Below the pieces are notes generated by a model, which saw only the letters and a list, made by a program, of their open reading frames with translations, searched no databases and was not told the DNA's origin. A DNA stretch of 64,000 nucleotides from Oscheius onirici (lineage: Eukaryota > Nematoda > Chromadorea > Rhabditida > Rhabditidae): NCBI GenBank assembly GCA_932521025.1, contig OW051472.1, forward strand, positions 6,076,001 to 6,140,000, in the 5' to 3' direction. A program made the position numbers and the translations under genes. Below are positions 35,562 to 49,048 of this stretch, piece by piece. Within the stretch, counting starts at the first letter, position 1; each line of letters starts with the position of its first letter.

Positions 35562-38212
35562 CTATTCGATGCGTTCGACGCCCTGCTCTGGAGGAAGCAT
35601 TGTGTACGCGGTAACCGTGGCCAGATCATCTTCTGTCGGTTTCGAGGACGGCCTTCTTCGCTCACGCCTAAAGTTAAGGAGGTTTTTCAGAACAAGGAAA
35701 CGACCATACGTTTCTTCTTTTTCGTCCTCTTTCGCACTGTTCGATATGTCAGCTTCGGTTGTTTCGAGCGGCGGCTCACTGTGCTCTCGTTTATTTCTAA
35801 AAAAAGCAGTTTTAGGCAAAAAAATATTTTGCCAATTCACCTCAGTTCGCTCTTTCTCCTCGTCCTGATTCTTCCTCGTTCGAGACTCTCTGTGTGTCTC
35901 TTTATCTCGTTCAACTGGTCCAGCACGTCCGAAGCGGTCAAATCATTTTTCGCATTCGTCTGATGACAGACGTCGGTAAAGTCGACTAGACTCATCTTCG
36001 GAGAGCTCGGCATACTCTTGCTCCTGGCCGAAAACATCTTCTGGCGGTGGTGTTGGTCTCTGGCACATTCTTGTAATTTACGGAAGTCGACAACGTGTTG
36101 ACAAGCCGTGCCGAGCAACAGAATCCCGTTGAAGACTTTGACTGCGAAAAGAAGGAGCCAGATTATCAGGGAGAAAATTAAGGTCGTCGGGCTGGCAAAA
36201 TTGAACGTCTGTCCGAGGACGCGAATCAGCACGACGGCCAGAGGAATCGGGATAAAGCCCATCCGACGAGAAACCTGATCGGAATAGGCGTTGAAGGCTC
36301 CGGCTGAATCGCGATTTTTGACTACATCGAAGGCGATCGTCATCGTGAAATCCTTGTAGACGTCGGCATTGATCTCGTTGAACTTGGTGATGAAGGCATG
36401 TTTGAGCCAGTCGACGAGCAGTTCGGCTCCAATGACCATCAGAACGTCCGGCATCATTTCCAGAAGATGGTCGCCACTCCAGTTTACGGCTGCCATGTTG
36501 CGAAGAAGGACGACAGTGAGCAGCATCAGCAGGTGGAATCGTTCGCGGACATCACTGAAAAGGTGGCATACTAAAGTTATAGAAAAGTTGCAGACTTTAC
36601 AGTTATCCTCTTTTATTATAACGACAAAGTCGGTTGATAGCTTTTTAAAACTCCGTGCACTTTCAACATATGTTCACTTTTCAAATTTTGCTATCTTTTT
36701 TTAGCAGATTCTACGACTTTCGGGCTAATTGTTACAAGAAAAGGCAACTGTGAGCGGTCAAAAAAAGCTTTAACCAATTCAAATAGACTAAGTGAATTTT
36801 ACAGCTAGGCAACGCACTGCCAAAGTTTACTCCTTACCTGCATGTCATTTGGAACAAGTTGGCCTTGGCAAACTTCTTAAATACGGATCCTTTCAGCTCG
36901 ACAAAGTTGTTTGACATCAGAATGGCCAGTACTGCCTGATTGTGTGAATTAAAAGCAACATTTAATGTAGTGGCCTGAACTTGATTGAATAAAACAACTC
37001 CAGAGCAAAACCTGAAGAAGGACGAGAAAAGTATGAAAAGCTGCGTAAGCTGTGGCTATCGTGAAATGGAAAAACGTTCGTAGCGCCGTTCGGATAGAAC
37101 GGCGCTCGTTGGCTGTCCAGAATAATGCTTCGAGAATGTCCTGAATGTGGAAAACTAAGCTGAGAATATCAAGTTTTTCGAACCTGTCCGAGACTACTAA
37201 AAAGCTTATCGGCCACTTCAAGCATGTTGTAGAAGATGTAGAGTTTTATTACGCCCTGTCCACGGACAACATGATAAACGACCGATGTGTCTGTAGGGTT
37301 TTTTTAGAGAAAGAGATGGAAAGACATACCTACGAAGAACATGACAGTAGTTGAACAGGCCATAATTCCGATTTTGAGAAAGTCGCACAGCTCTGCCGAG
37401 CCCCATCGTTTGAAGCGGAGAAAGAAGGTCAGAGAGATCTGGAAATAAATAGGTCAAAGGAAGAACGAACATCAAGTCATATTTGATCTAGAAACGACGT
37501 TTCATATTACAAAAAATCCTAATGGATCGAAAACAGCTGGTACTTGGCTTCAAAAATAGCCCCGAATCTGTACCTTCTGGTCTGCTGAACCGACTTCTCC
37601 TCTCAGGAACCACTTGCACATGAAGGAGAAATCTCAGAGCTCGTCTCTCACCCTTTTACTCTTAGAATGTTTCGAATAGTTCTGCGGAACAATAAAGGAT
37701 ATAACAGGTGCCGAACTTGAGCTATTTCGCCTGACGCCTTGTGAGACTTTTTGAGACCGAAAACCAGCTTTTTAGTTGTTCAAGTGGTGAAAACGATTAA
37801 AAGAGCATACCAGGAATCGCAGTGGAAGAAATGTGAAGAAGTAGAGAAAGGCGTCAATGCACTGCAGCTGTCCATAAAATAGAAACTTTTCCACCTTGGC
37901 TGGAATTCGAAAGAGCGCGTATAATTTCCTCCTTTTGTCCGAATAGCTCTTCTTGTCGTTCTTCAGCGAGTAGCCGCTAGTCAATTCCGACCAGCAAAAT
38001 TCGAAGAAGCCAGGACGTGAGCCGACTTCAGCCACATCGTTTTCAATAAAACTTTCCTCTTCCGAAGTGCTCGCGCAGCATTCAATGTGAGAGAATCCGA
38101 TCGCTTTGGAAGAAAAAGGCAGCTCGGAGAAATCGCCGTCTTCTGGCTCACTTTCCGAGTAGAAGCGCTCATAAATCGGCAATTTTCGTTGCCGCACTTC
38201 CGACTCTGCCAT
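35562..38212 (-). CDS. TAPT1: TAPT1-family multi-pass membrane protein
   Basis: Homologue of TAPT1 (yeast Emp65 family), a multi-pass ER/ciliary-basal-body protein linked to axial patterning and ciliogenesis in vertebrates. Exons 37811-38212, 37330-37438, 37184-37290, 37012-37140, 36838-36974, 35841-36554, 35710-35796 and 35562-35667 give 596 residues. Diagnostic blocks: CIDAFLYFFTFLPLRFL, VRGQGVIKLYIFYNMLEVAD, GQDILEALFWTANE, ATTLNVAFNSHNQAVLAILM, SNNFVELKGSVFKKF, HAFITKFNEINADVY and SRRMGFIPIPLAVVLIRV. The N-terminus is acidic and Ser-rich; the C-terminus is charged. The ATG follows CTTGTCAG by one base and lies 160 nt after the aminopeptidase stop on the same strand, with AATAAA about 25 nt before it, an operon-like arrangement. 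Its 3' end faces the CHCHD4-like gene, 75 bp between stops. Confidence 0.93.
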
Positions 38213-38372
38213 TCTGACAAGATGAGTGCCTTTATTTTGCCAGAGCTAGTGATGACGAAAGTAGACGTCTGGATATGATAGAAATGTAAAAAATGGACAC
38301 TTTTATAACACAATAGGCAGATAGTAATTGTTCAAAAATGGGGGAAATAAATAGGAGGGAAGATCACATGTT

Positions 38373-41300
38373 TCACTGGGACTTGATGTACTTGGCGACG
38401 TCAGAGGCGTTTTTCTCCAGCAGCTTGACGTTGAGTCGAATGCTCTCAGCTACCTGGCGAATAGGTCGATCGAGCGTCTGAACGGCAGTCGAGTCCAGAC
38501 AAGAGCAGAAGAATCCTTCGACATCTTTGGCTGTAGTTTCGAGAGAGCTGTTTTCGGCTGACATCTTGAACGTGTGCTGAAAATTGATGGGATACTAGTT
38601 ATGCAAAAAAGATGAATGAAAGTGTCAAACTTTTAAATAGCGAAAGTTTACCTGGAAGAGACTGGCGTTAGCTCCGCCGAACTTATCCATGAGGAGCTTG
38701 ACGTTCTGTTTGAAAAAATTCCACACGTAATCCTGACCAGCCTTGGTCAAGCCGGGACCGAGCAGCAGCATGTAGACGTCTTGAGAGCGCACTTTGTTCT
38801 GAAAATCGAGATAGGTGAAACATTTGAACAGACTACTTACATCGATGAATCCATACTTGAAGACTTCTTCCAGGAGAGCCAGATCGGGCGTTTGTGAAAT
38901 AGCAACGAGAGCTTGACGCTCCACTTCTCCGAAACCACTGTGCTCGTAGATCTCCAGAAGCTGCTTGTAGGCCGTGGAACCACCATTTCGAGCAGCCGAT
39001 CCAAAGACCTAAAATGGAAGTTAACCGGAGTAAAAGAACTAAAATTTACAGAGAGACGAAGATCGGGATGAATTTCCTCCTTCTTGGTGCAGTAGTTGTG
39101 GAAGAGCTCATTCATCTTTTCGATAGTAGGTTGATGACCGGCTTTGGACAGGCGACCAAGGATGAGTCCGCGAAGAAGAGACGTTTGCGAATCCTCTCCA
39201 GGCTTTGACTGCCATCCGAGGCGCTCGGCTACAGGCGCGTAAGTCTTTATGATGATTTGGTGTATTCCGGCCAACAGCTTCGAGTCTTCGGAGTGGAGAA
39301 GGACGTTGTTCAGATCGCCGATTCCACCGTCCAGAGCGGTCCAAACGATGTACTCATTCTCATTTGTAGAGGCCTGGAGAAGGTCAAGGAACTGTGTGGC
39401 AGGAACACGACCGGCTGTGACCAAGGCGAAGAGGTCGTTTGTGATTCCAAATCGATCCAATTCGGGCATGGTTCCATCGCCGATAGCCGACAGCAAGCGG
39501 GCCAACATCTTCTCCTCATACTCGACTCTATAGAATCCAGTGGTTCCCACGTTCAGCTTCACCCAGTCTTTGGCATCAACGTTATCGATAACGAATTCTT
39601 GCTCCTTCTCTTTCAGGATGAAACTGCTGACCACATGTGTAGGATTGCTGCCAGTAGAGACGGTGATCGGGACTTGCCACAGCTGATTCTTCTCGTCAGC
39701 ACCGCCATCGGCCAAGAAACGCTGCTGTTTCAGCTTCAGAATCCTTTTGTTGCCCTCGACGCGTTCAGAGACGGTGACCAGAGGGAATCCCATCTGCTTG
39801 GTCCAGCCAGACATCAGAGTGGCGACGTCTTGTCCAGAAGCCTCGCTCAGAGCCTCCCAAAGATCCACAGTAGCAGCGTTCGAGTACTTGAACTTGTTGA
39901 GGTAGATTCGCAGTCCTTTCTGGAACGTCTCCTCTCCCAGATAGTAGCAGAGCATCCGGTTCACGGAATTGGACTTGGCATACGTGATGCTGTCGTAGAT
40001 CTCATCCAGCTCATTGGGATTGTCGATTTCGACCTCGATCGGATGACTGCTGCGAAGGGCATCGAGACTGAATCCCCTGGCCAGCTCGTCATTAAGGAAG
40101 TGAAGCCAGATTTTGAATTCCGGATAATTGTAGCCGACAAACATGTACTCCATGAAGGAAGCAAAGCCTTCTTTAAGCCAAAGGTCAGTCCACCACTTCT
40201 GAAACATAATGATAACAGGAAAATACAAATTCTTACCATTGTAACGAGATCTCCGAACCAGAGATGAGCCAACTCATGAGCGCAAGTGAGCGCGACACGA
40301 GATTTCTGCTTTGTTGAAGACTTGGTGGGATCGACGAGAACAGCCACCTCGCGGTATGTGACGAGTCCCCAGTTTTCCATAGCTCCTAGAATTTTATTTG
40401 AAAAGAAAAGTTGAGAAAAGTTTACCCATGCTGAAGTCAGGGATTGCAATTGTATCGCACTTGGGAAGAGGATACGTAATGCCGAACCAGTCGTTGTACC
40501 AATCGATGGCCTTGGTAGAGAGCTCCAAGGCAAATTTTCCCTGCTCCTTCTTGCCAGGAAGAGTGTAGACTCGCATGACACAGCCGCTCTTCGTCTTATC
40601 TTCGATGAAGTCCAATTCTCCGACAACGAAGGCTACCAGATAGGTCGACATCAGCGGCGAGGCATTGAAAACGACTTTCTTCTTCTTTCCGTCAGCTGAT
40701 TCCGTAGACGACTTGACGTCCATGTTCGAGAGGGCGGTCAGACTGCTGTCAACCTCGAGAATGACGTTGAAAGTAGCCTTGTAGATAGGCTCGTCCCAGC
40801 AGGGGAATGATTTGCGAGCATAGGTCGACTGTAAAATTTGTATGCAAAAAGGTATTTTTCTAACCTCGAATTGCGTTGAGGCCAGGTATTTCTGGTTGCC
40901 GGCAGCGTCCTTGTAGCTGCTGCGGTAAAAGCCGGTCATCTTGTCATTGAGCTCGCCGACAAATTTGATCGAGAGCTCGGCTGTCTGTGGCTGGATAATC
41001 TTCGGCAGCTTGACGGTAACGATGCTGAGAGTCTCACTGAATTCGTGGGAGAGCTTTTCAAGGACTGAAAATACCACACAATATTAGAACATGCTGTAAT
41101 ATCTTACCAGTGCCATCCTGCAGAGTGAAGTTGATCTCTCCAAGAGCCAAAGAGTTGGCGTGGAGCTTCAGCACGTCCGTCTCCTTGGTAATGATGACAT
41201 CGATGTTAACGTGTCCGTCAAAGGAAAACTTGGCGAGGTCGGGAGCCAGATGGATCGTGTAGTTGGTCGGCTGGGCAATTTCCGGAAGTCGTTCGAATAG

Positions 41301-41544
41301 GACCTTCTTTTGGGTTGAGCAGACAGCCATGTCTCTCGAGACGTAGTGGTTCCGTGAAGAGATGCTGTGTGTCGGGGCTCCTGAAAATAAGCTGATTATG
41401 AGACTAGAAGAGGACGCGTCAAGGACATCTGGAGCAGTTGTCACCTACCTCGAAGCGATAAGAGATTTCCAGCGACGGAAGTGTTCGGTCGATGGAGACA
41501 ATAGCTAAGTAGACGTCGATTGATAAATGACCGATTTGTGGTTC
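38373..41544 (-). CDS. NPEPPS: Puromycin-sensitive aminopeptidase (M1 family)
   Basis: Zinc aminopeptidase that trims N-terminal residues from cytosolic peptides; C. elegans PAM-1 is the family member known for early-embryo polarity. Exons 41449-41544, 41108-41380, 40865-41064, 40426-40828, 40237-40385, 39050-40198, 38841-39008, 38652-38798 and 38373-38576 give 928 residues from the first exon seen, or 880 from Met (MAVCSTQKK) that precedes [15 protein letters not shown], the usual family start. The exopeptidase motif GAMENWG is formed across 40426/40385. The zinc site is [14 protein letters not shown] followed by [12 protein letters not shown] with the third ligand Glu; human has HELAHQWFGNLVT. 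A basic, acid-free leader (residues 1-48, [19 protein letters not shown]) is encoded upstream, as in the long human form; its own ATG was not found. Confidence 0.95.
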
Positions 41545-43039
41545 CTAAAAGATTCAAATTAGTGAAGATACCAAAATGGAAAGATGAGAAAAGGTTAAAG
41601 AAAGGTAAACAGAAAAGCAGACGTCATTGTTCCGGCAGATAAGACTTTCCATGGAAAGTGGCGCAATTCCAGATGACACTGACGTAACAAATCGAATGAT
41701 AGCTAGAACCGGGGTGCCCTTTGCTTTGCCAGCAGTCACCATGTCAAATACGAAATGAGGTCGATTCAGGGAAGATAATTCACCGTGAAATCAAGCAGCG
41801 TTGTACGTTGCAATTCAATTTGGAATCGTAGGTGTCACTGTGATTGACATTGATTATCTCGCTCACGTTGGGTCCTTACGTTGCAATATTTACAGCTTTT
41901 GCAAACAGTTTGGAGCGAAAATAAAAGGCGGAAACAACTAGCAAACAGGACATGGAGAAAATACGAAACATTTCGCTTTTATGAGTAGGAATGGAATGAA
42001 TTGGATCGCAAAACGTGGAATATTTTTGCAAATGCGGATAGCAATGTTCTTGGTCAAAACAAACTTTTATCAATGGAAAACTGAGCAGGCGCCGATAATT
42101 TAGTAGAAGCGGTCACCGAGAAATATGCTGATGTGAGGACGAATACATTCAATACCAGAAACAATTATACAGGGTACCAGCAACCTTGACAGGCAGGCTT
42201 GTTGATTTTGCGGCGCAGCGTCGCGCCGCGCTTTTCAGCGCTGGCCACAGAGGCGCGTCGCGCCGCAACAAGTCTGCCTGTACTGCCGTCTGCGAGAGTG
42301 ATTTGGCGCCCAAATTGCGGTTGGAAACTTCAATAAGGCGCGAAAGTTTTCAGATTTCGAGCTGAAAAATGCACAGAAATATTTCGCAGGTATAGTTTCT
42401 ACAACTGTTGGGAAACTGAAAGCACAAGGCAAACAAAGTATTTAGCCGACTTATAAGCCATAATGACAAGCTATTTACCTCCAGAGAACTAAAAGTGTTG
42501 TTATGTAGTCAGCGAGAAGATAAGAAGGGAACCCTCCGATGGAAATACACAAAACAACATCAGGAAAGCGTTGAAAACGTAAGTTGTCTACTGCTGACCA
42601 ATGTTGCTGAGTTCTTAGAGGAGGGTGATTGGAAACAACAGGGACAGGTAAATAGTCCACACTGGGGCAACCGAATGGCGAGCCGAAAACGTAGATAAGA
42701 CTGTACCAAGAAAAGGGAGGAAGATGGGCCATTTACAAGACGTTTTAGAAAAATCGGGGGCCTAACCTTCAGCAGAAGCGACTAGTCGGGCTAAACGGGC
42801 ACTTCTACGCAGCATCTTGTTTTCTAGAATTGACAAAATGAGCAAATTTCCGCAAAATCTAGAATTGCATAGTTGTTGAGTGGCAATGTGGTTTCGATAG
42901 CATTGGAAACACCGGGAAAAGGCAAAGAGAAATGAAAGATGATACATATAATTTACTCATAATTAACAAAAAAAACATAAGAAAACTCATTGTGGCAAAT
43001 GATCGCTCTTATTACGAATAGATACTAATGTAGGCACTT
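41545..43039. other. Interval between aminopeptidase and adenylate kinase
   Basis: No conserved exon recognised. It may hold the first exon of the aminopeptidase. A small GC-rich foldback (42189-42281) is the only clear structure. Confidence 0.45.
42189..42281. repeat. 93-bp GC-rich foldback
   Basis: ACAGGCAGGCTTGTTG...GCGGCG faces CGCCGCAACAAGTCTGCCTGT, with GCGTCGCGCCGC repeated in the middle. Most likely a small inverted-repeat element. Confidence 0.65.
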
Positions 43040-43919
<880 letters not shown>

Positions 43920-44660
43920 CCTGCAAAAATTACATTTAGGATTTCATATGTTGGTGTACAAGGTGTAAAAAGCGTGGAACAAAGAACAACACATCTAACA
44001 ACACGGTAAAGACTATTTTTAGACAATTTTTACGTTCTTTAATCTGTTTTCGACTGATTACAGCTTTTCTGTACTTGTTTATCGCCTAATGACCAGAAAA
44101 AAAGAACAAACAAAATGTAGAAAAGCAGGAAAATGATAAGAGCTTCGAGAGTGGCAAAACTGCATTCAAACAATGTCCACATCGGCAATTCGCGTCGAGA
44201 CCGGAACTTGGAGGGAACGAACAAATTTTAAACACCTTAATTGCTTTGGGCAAAGGGGGAAAACTGATAAGAATTCCGTCACCAGTGATCTGATCGATAA
44301 ATTGTCACCTAAACTTTAAAAGAGTAATTCAAAGTGTCAGTCTACCAGATAAAACCAAAAAAAAAACAATCACATGAGCAGATAAGCGGAAACCCTTTTC
44401 AGAACTCCGAAAACCATATTTGCGACCTAAATTTATTTTTCCAATAAAGAAGCAAAATTATAAATAATTTCAACATGTTCAATGGATGTGGTAATCGGAA
44501 CAGTGAAAATAAATTTTTTTTTTCACTTGCCTCATTTTCATTACGGCTAACCTCGCAACTCGTATATTGCTTCGTTCGGATCGAGTACAAGAACGAAGCA
44601 ATATACCTGGGTCAACGGATATCATTCGACAGAAATTCAGCTCTAGAGATATCAAGGAGG

Positions 44661-45035
44661 ATATAGTCGATTCCAAAAAAATGGTGCATAATTCAAGGTG
44701 GCCCGCCAAGAATTTCGCGGGAATTTGAACGCAGAAAATTCAATTGGGAAATTGTTAGTTTTGCATTCATCGTTTATTGGCCTATTTTTGCTCGTTTTCT
44801 GTTCAAGAATAGTAGAATGTACGCTTTACAACGCGATGTACAGAAAAAAACAGATTATTATCGGCTACAGAAAGAAAATAGCTAAGCTGGAAAAATGAGA
44901 CATATTTTTGAATCAGACTCGGAATCGAGTCGAGCCGCCCAAGTAGGCATATTTCCCAACTGCGTTTAAATTCCCGCGAAATTCTTGGCGGCCCGGTTTG
45001 AATTATGCACCATTTTTTTTTAGAATCGACTATAT
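44661..45035. mobile_element. 375-bp inverted-repeat element
   Basis: ATATAGTCGATTCCAAAAAA through GGCCCGCCAAGAATTTCGCG at the left is mirrored by CGCGAAATTCTTGGCGGCCC through TAGAATCGACTATAT at the right, about 85 bp per arm, with an AT-rich centre. Non-coding. Probably a MITE. Confidence 0.75.
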
Positions 45036-45127
45036 TTACTGTCGCCACTCACAATCAAAACTGCTAAAATAGCGGCACGCAGCTTCATAGCCTGCTTTCA
45101 TAATGATGCCTTGATCGAACAGAGTTG

Positions 45128-45195
45128 GGGTGTTCTACAAAGTTGTTGCGCTCGCTTTGCTCTACAACTTTGCAGGACATGCCGAAGCTATTAGG
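45128..45195 (+). repeat. Hairpin-repeat family, copy 8
   Basis: TGTTCTACAAAGTTGTTGC faces TCTACAACTTTGCAGGACATGC with a short loop, ending GAAGCTATT. It abuts the large foldback that starts at 45207. Confidence 0.6.
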
Positions 45196-45206
45196 TTGCA
45201 CTTTAA

Positions 45207-45814
45207 GTGTTGTCCTCAGACCCATAACTCCTTCCCCGATAGATATTTTTGAATTATTTTTGGCGGGAAAAATTATTTTTGTAAAAAATAGATAGGCTTT
45301 TCGTATATTTTCGTGTTGGGAACCAACTTTTTGCGTGTTTTTTTTACTTTGCCGCAACATTCAAATTTTTCGATGTTTTTTTCGGCTTTTTCCTCGATTT
45401 TTTCCATGTTTTTTTTTTTTCATTTTTCTTCTACTAGAACATAATACAACCAAAAACAGCAATATGAATTTGGCTAAAAGTAGATCGAACAAGCCGTAAA
45501 ATAGTGAAAATACGTAAAAGGGCAAAAAATAGCCTGTTCGAGGTTTTTTCGGACAATTTCAGCAAGAAATATTGCTATTTTTTGGTTGTATTATGTTCTA
45601 GTAGAAAAAAGTAAAGAAAAACTTGGAAAAAATCGAAGAAAAAGCCGAAAAAAACATCGAAAAATTTGAATTTTGCGGCAAAGTGTAAAAAAACACGCAA
45701 AAAATTGGTTCCCGACTATACGAAAAACTTATTTTTTACAAAAATAATTTTTCCCGCCAAAAATAATTCAAAAATGTCTATCGGGGAAGGAGTTATGGGT
45801 CTGAGGACAACAAG
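45207..45814. mobile_element. 608-bp foldback element
   Basis: Nearly the whole element is two inverted arms of about 270 bp. The outer ends are GTTGTCCTCAGACCCATAAC / GTTATGGGTCTGAGGACAAC; inner blocks include GGCGGGAAAAATTATTTTTG / CAAAAATAATTTTTCCCGCC and CTACTAGAACATAATACAAC / GTTGTATTATGTTCTAGTAG. Non-coding. Confidence 0.85.
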
Positions 45815-46126
45815 TTTCGCTGCAATTTTTCTAATATTCGGAAAAGAAGCGACATTGTTTGCGGTGGACCAAAACTTGAAGGGGTCCAATTTCAAATCAG
45901 GGCGTGTCGATAAGTAAAGCTGAGTTTCCTAAAAGTGGTTAAATAGAAAAATATTTCGTGTTCTAACCTTTCTAGCTTTCACTTCCATTTCCGCTGACTG
46001 CTGTGCAGGAACTTGACAGATCCTATCAGTAGCCTGTGAAACAAACACGTTGAAGCAATCATCATCGGGGACTTGGGCTTCTGTCACTTGAGGGTCGATG
46101 AGAGGCATGTTACTTTCCTCTTCCCT

Positions 46127-46250
46127 TGCGCGCGAAAATTCAAACGGGGTATAGAGATACCCTCGCTTTAAAGCATATTTCAGGGGTATACTCCTGGAAC
46201 CAGTCAAAAAGCGCTTAGAAGATTACTTCATGGACTCCACTATTTCTTTC
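46127..46250 (+). mobile_element. hAT transposase fragment, inverted copy
   Basis: Reads RGILLEPVKKRLEDYFMDST in the plus frame and matches, reversed, the minus-strand segment at 48838-48952 (RDILLEAVKKRLEDYFMDST) at over 90% by eye. The two copies flank the RTE relic. Confidence 0.65.
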
Positions 46251-46989
46251 TCGAGATCTTCCCGAAAAATAAGGTGGAGTTCGGAAATAAAAAACGTGAT
46301 GTTTTGAGCGGGTGGCTAAAGGAGTGGACGCTGAATGAAGGTCCCGCCGAGATTCGGCGGGATACGGTACTTTGCAGCCGCAAAGGTGGCTGGCAAATCC
46401 AAAAAGCCATTCCGGCTTTTCGTTTTTCGTCCCCCCCGCCCACCCTACAGCTTACACGTTTGCGAAAGTCGCAGCTCGACGATCAAAACAACGGCGCGAG
46501 TTCAAAACCACCACAAAAGGTTGGAGACACACAGAAGACGGGATTCGGACGCAAAGAAGGCTGTTTGCGACAGAATTCCATGGGAAATAGGCAAGTCAAA
46601 CAATTTTCTATATGTCTTTACAGATCCGTCAATCAAGTTGGCAAAAATCCTGCTGGTCGAGGTCTAGCGTCTCGCAGCCAATGTTGCTCAGTACAAGGCC
46701 GATTCTCTGATCAATAACACCGAATTCTTCACTCATAAAGACTTCGACGGTTAGCCCATTTCAAATTTCTCAATTCAACTTTCCATCCGTTCCCTCCGAC
46801 CCGAGAGATGTTCGTTTGCGAAGCAGAGCCGAATTCTTCTGCTTTGTTCTGAATACCTTTTATTATTATTATTTATTTCCAAATCGTAGAATTATCTATG
46901 TTGGACAATGACTCTATTCCACTGTTCACTTGAAGCAGTCCACTAGGGTATATCGAAACATTTCTTGAGGAAGTTTCTCCATCTTGAAG

Positions 46990-48480
46990 GCGGTTGTCTT
47001 CTAGAACGTTTTCTGTCGTACGGGATCCAATTAGTCACGGCTCTTGCCCATCTATCCGTTCCCATAGCTGTATTCTTCCGAGCCCAGTTGAGACTGCCGA
47101 AGTGATACAATCGTTAAAAAAACGCCGTCTTTTTTCCATAAGAATTGTATTATCGGTGAGCCATTTTGAATGCTGACTCCAGGCTAACCAACCTCTTCTG
47201 ATACTACGCTGTATCTTTTGGCCCGATCCTCTCATTACAGCATTTCGAATCTCCTTGTCCTTCTTTTGTTCAATATCACTGCGCAAACTATTCCTCGCCA
47301 AAGAACAAGCCTCTTTGTACGGCTGTGTCATAGATGGATTTCCTTTGAATATATGTCGTTTAGCTAGTAGATCCTTTGTATGTTCGGAGAGCCAGGGGAT
47401 CTTTGGTATCTGTTCCCAGCAGTTCGACGAAGCAGTCTCAGTGTAGGCACGTATAAAATTGTAGGAGTCAATAGCAGAGCCATCTTCTGTACTACCAGGC
47501 AGAACAAGGATATGAACATTCCTAACGTATTCTCGTGGATTGAATCGTAGCTGCGGCCGACGCGGGCTTCTTTTCCTATGTGTCTTTCCGTCCTTGATCT
47601 TGGCTACCAGAAGTCGGTGATCAGAGTCGAAGAGAAATGAGTGATGAACAAAACAATTGAGTACTTTGACACTTGTAGTCGTCATTATAACATCGATCTG
47701 GTTGAACGTCTGACCATTGGGGCTCCTCCACGTCCATAACTTGCTTCTCATTCAGGGGAACATCGTATTCCAAAGTTTCAAATTGTTCCTCATAGCCATT
47801 TCCGTCAATATGGTTCCTCATTGATTGCCTTGACCAGGAGAATAGCCGCCAACAGCAAATTCATTCCCGTCCTGCCTCTGTACTTTGCAGTTAAAGTCAC
47901 CAGCAATGACTGGAGTAGCTTCCTTGGGACATTTTCGGATTTCCTGTTCTACTTGGTCCAGGAAAGTATCAAATTCTTCGTCCGTGTAAGTGCTTGTAGG
48001 AGCGTATCATCCAATAATGTAGAGCTGATGTGCTTTCAAGTGTAGAGCTGCAAGCCTTTCATTCCGTGGGAAAAACTTAGCTGATTTGGCAACGTCCGAG
48101 CTGGTGATAAATGCAATTCCATGAGCAGCAGATCGTCCTCCAGAATGAAATACTACTCGCTTAGACGACGATAGAATGAAAGATCCCTTCCCGACAATTC
48201 GTGCTTCAGATGTTACAAGTACGTCGCAATTGAACGTGGTGAGGGCTTCTTCCATTTCTAACTGCCTGGCTGTAGTCGCTAGTGTTCTGGTGTTCATGGC
48301 TCCAATGGTGAGCAGTGGCTTTGGAGGCATTGAAATGGGGTAGAACCACGCGTTCCCCGGCGATCCTCGTGGGCGATCTGTGTTCTTCTCTGCCTGTGGT
48401 AGATATTTTCCAGTTGTCTGCACTTTGGAAGAGCAATTAATTAGAACAACATTCCACAAAACGAGTAGAAGCATAAGTGA
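46990..48480 (-). pseudogene. RTE-type non-LTR retrotransposon endonuclease relic
   Basis: The minus strand carries pieces of an AP-type endonuclease of RTE-like non-LTR elements: LTIGAMNTRTLATTARQLEM (about 48340), VTSEARIVGKGSF, ERLAALHLKAHQLYIIG (about 48010), VIAGDFNCKVQRQDGNEF (about 47900) and LWTWRSPNGQTFNQIDVIMT (about 47730), then a linker without a reverse transcriptase. Frames change at least twice, so it is dead and 3'-truncated. It lies between inverted hAT fragments. Confidence 0.7.
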
Positions 48481-48978
48481 ATACCATCCTGAATACCATC
48501 GACAGTTGTCTCGATGAGCCGTCTACACGCCGTTTCCTCACCATTATGAGCCGATACTGTGCATTCTTCTTAGGCTTTCATAGTTTTAATTACATAGTCG
48601 TTTCCGTTTATCTTTTCCTGCCTTGTGATCCAGCATACCATTCGTTTGTCATTATATCTCACATTGTCTGATACAAAATCCGAATGAGGCGTTCTCCTGC
48701 CAAACGCTCAAAACGTAGTTTTTCTCGTAATGTACGAGATGATAATCGAGAAATGAAGAGGAAACACGAACCTTTATACAGAACCGGCCAAAGCAGTTCT
48801 TGAAGCGGGGATCGACAACTGTAGCCAGTGAAATAGTGGAGTCCATGAAGTAATCTTCTAAGCGCTTTTTGACTGCTTCCAGGAGTATATCCCTGAAATA
48901 TGCTTTAAAGCGAGGGTATCTCTAAACCCCGTTTGAATTTTCGCGCGCAAAATTTCAGCGCTGCGGCGGCCTACAAAG

Positions 48979-49048
48979 GACACTAGCGCAGTGGATAAGA
49001 TATGTTTCTACTAATTTTGAAGTCACAGGTTCAATTCCTTGTGTTGTC
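48979..49048 (+). repeat. tRNA-like sequence (possible SINE head)
   Basis: GCGCAGTGGATAAGAT resembles an A box and GGTTCAATTCC a B box, spaced as in a tRNA gene. The stems are imperfect and no clean cloverleaf forms, so I do not call it a functional tRNA. Confidence 0.35.

Noticed and set aside
39257-40267. 336-codon open frame on the plus strand
   Set aside because: It is exactly antisense to the main aminopeptidase exon, whose family identity is certain; it has no motifs of its own.
42475-42732. Short frames between aminopeptidase and adenylate kinase
   Set aside because: Both strands have overlapping frames of under 90 codons without motif, signal peptide or splice support.
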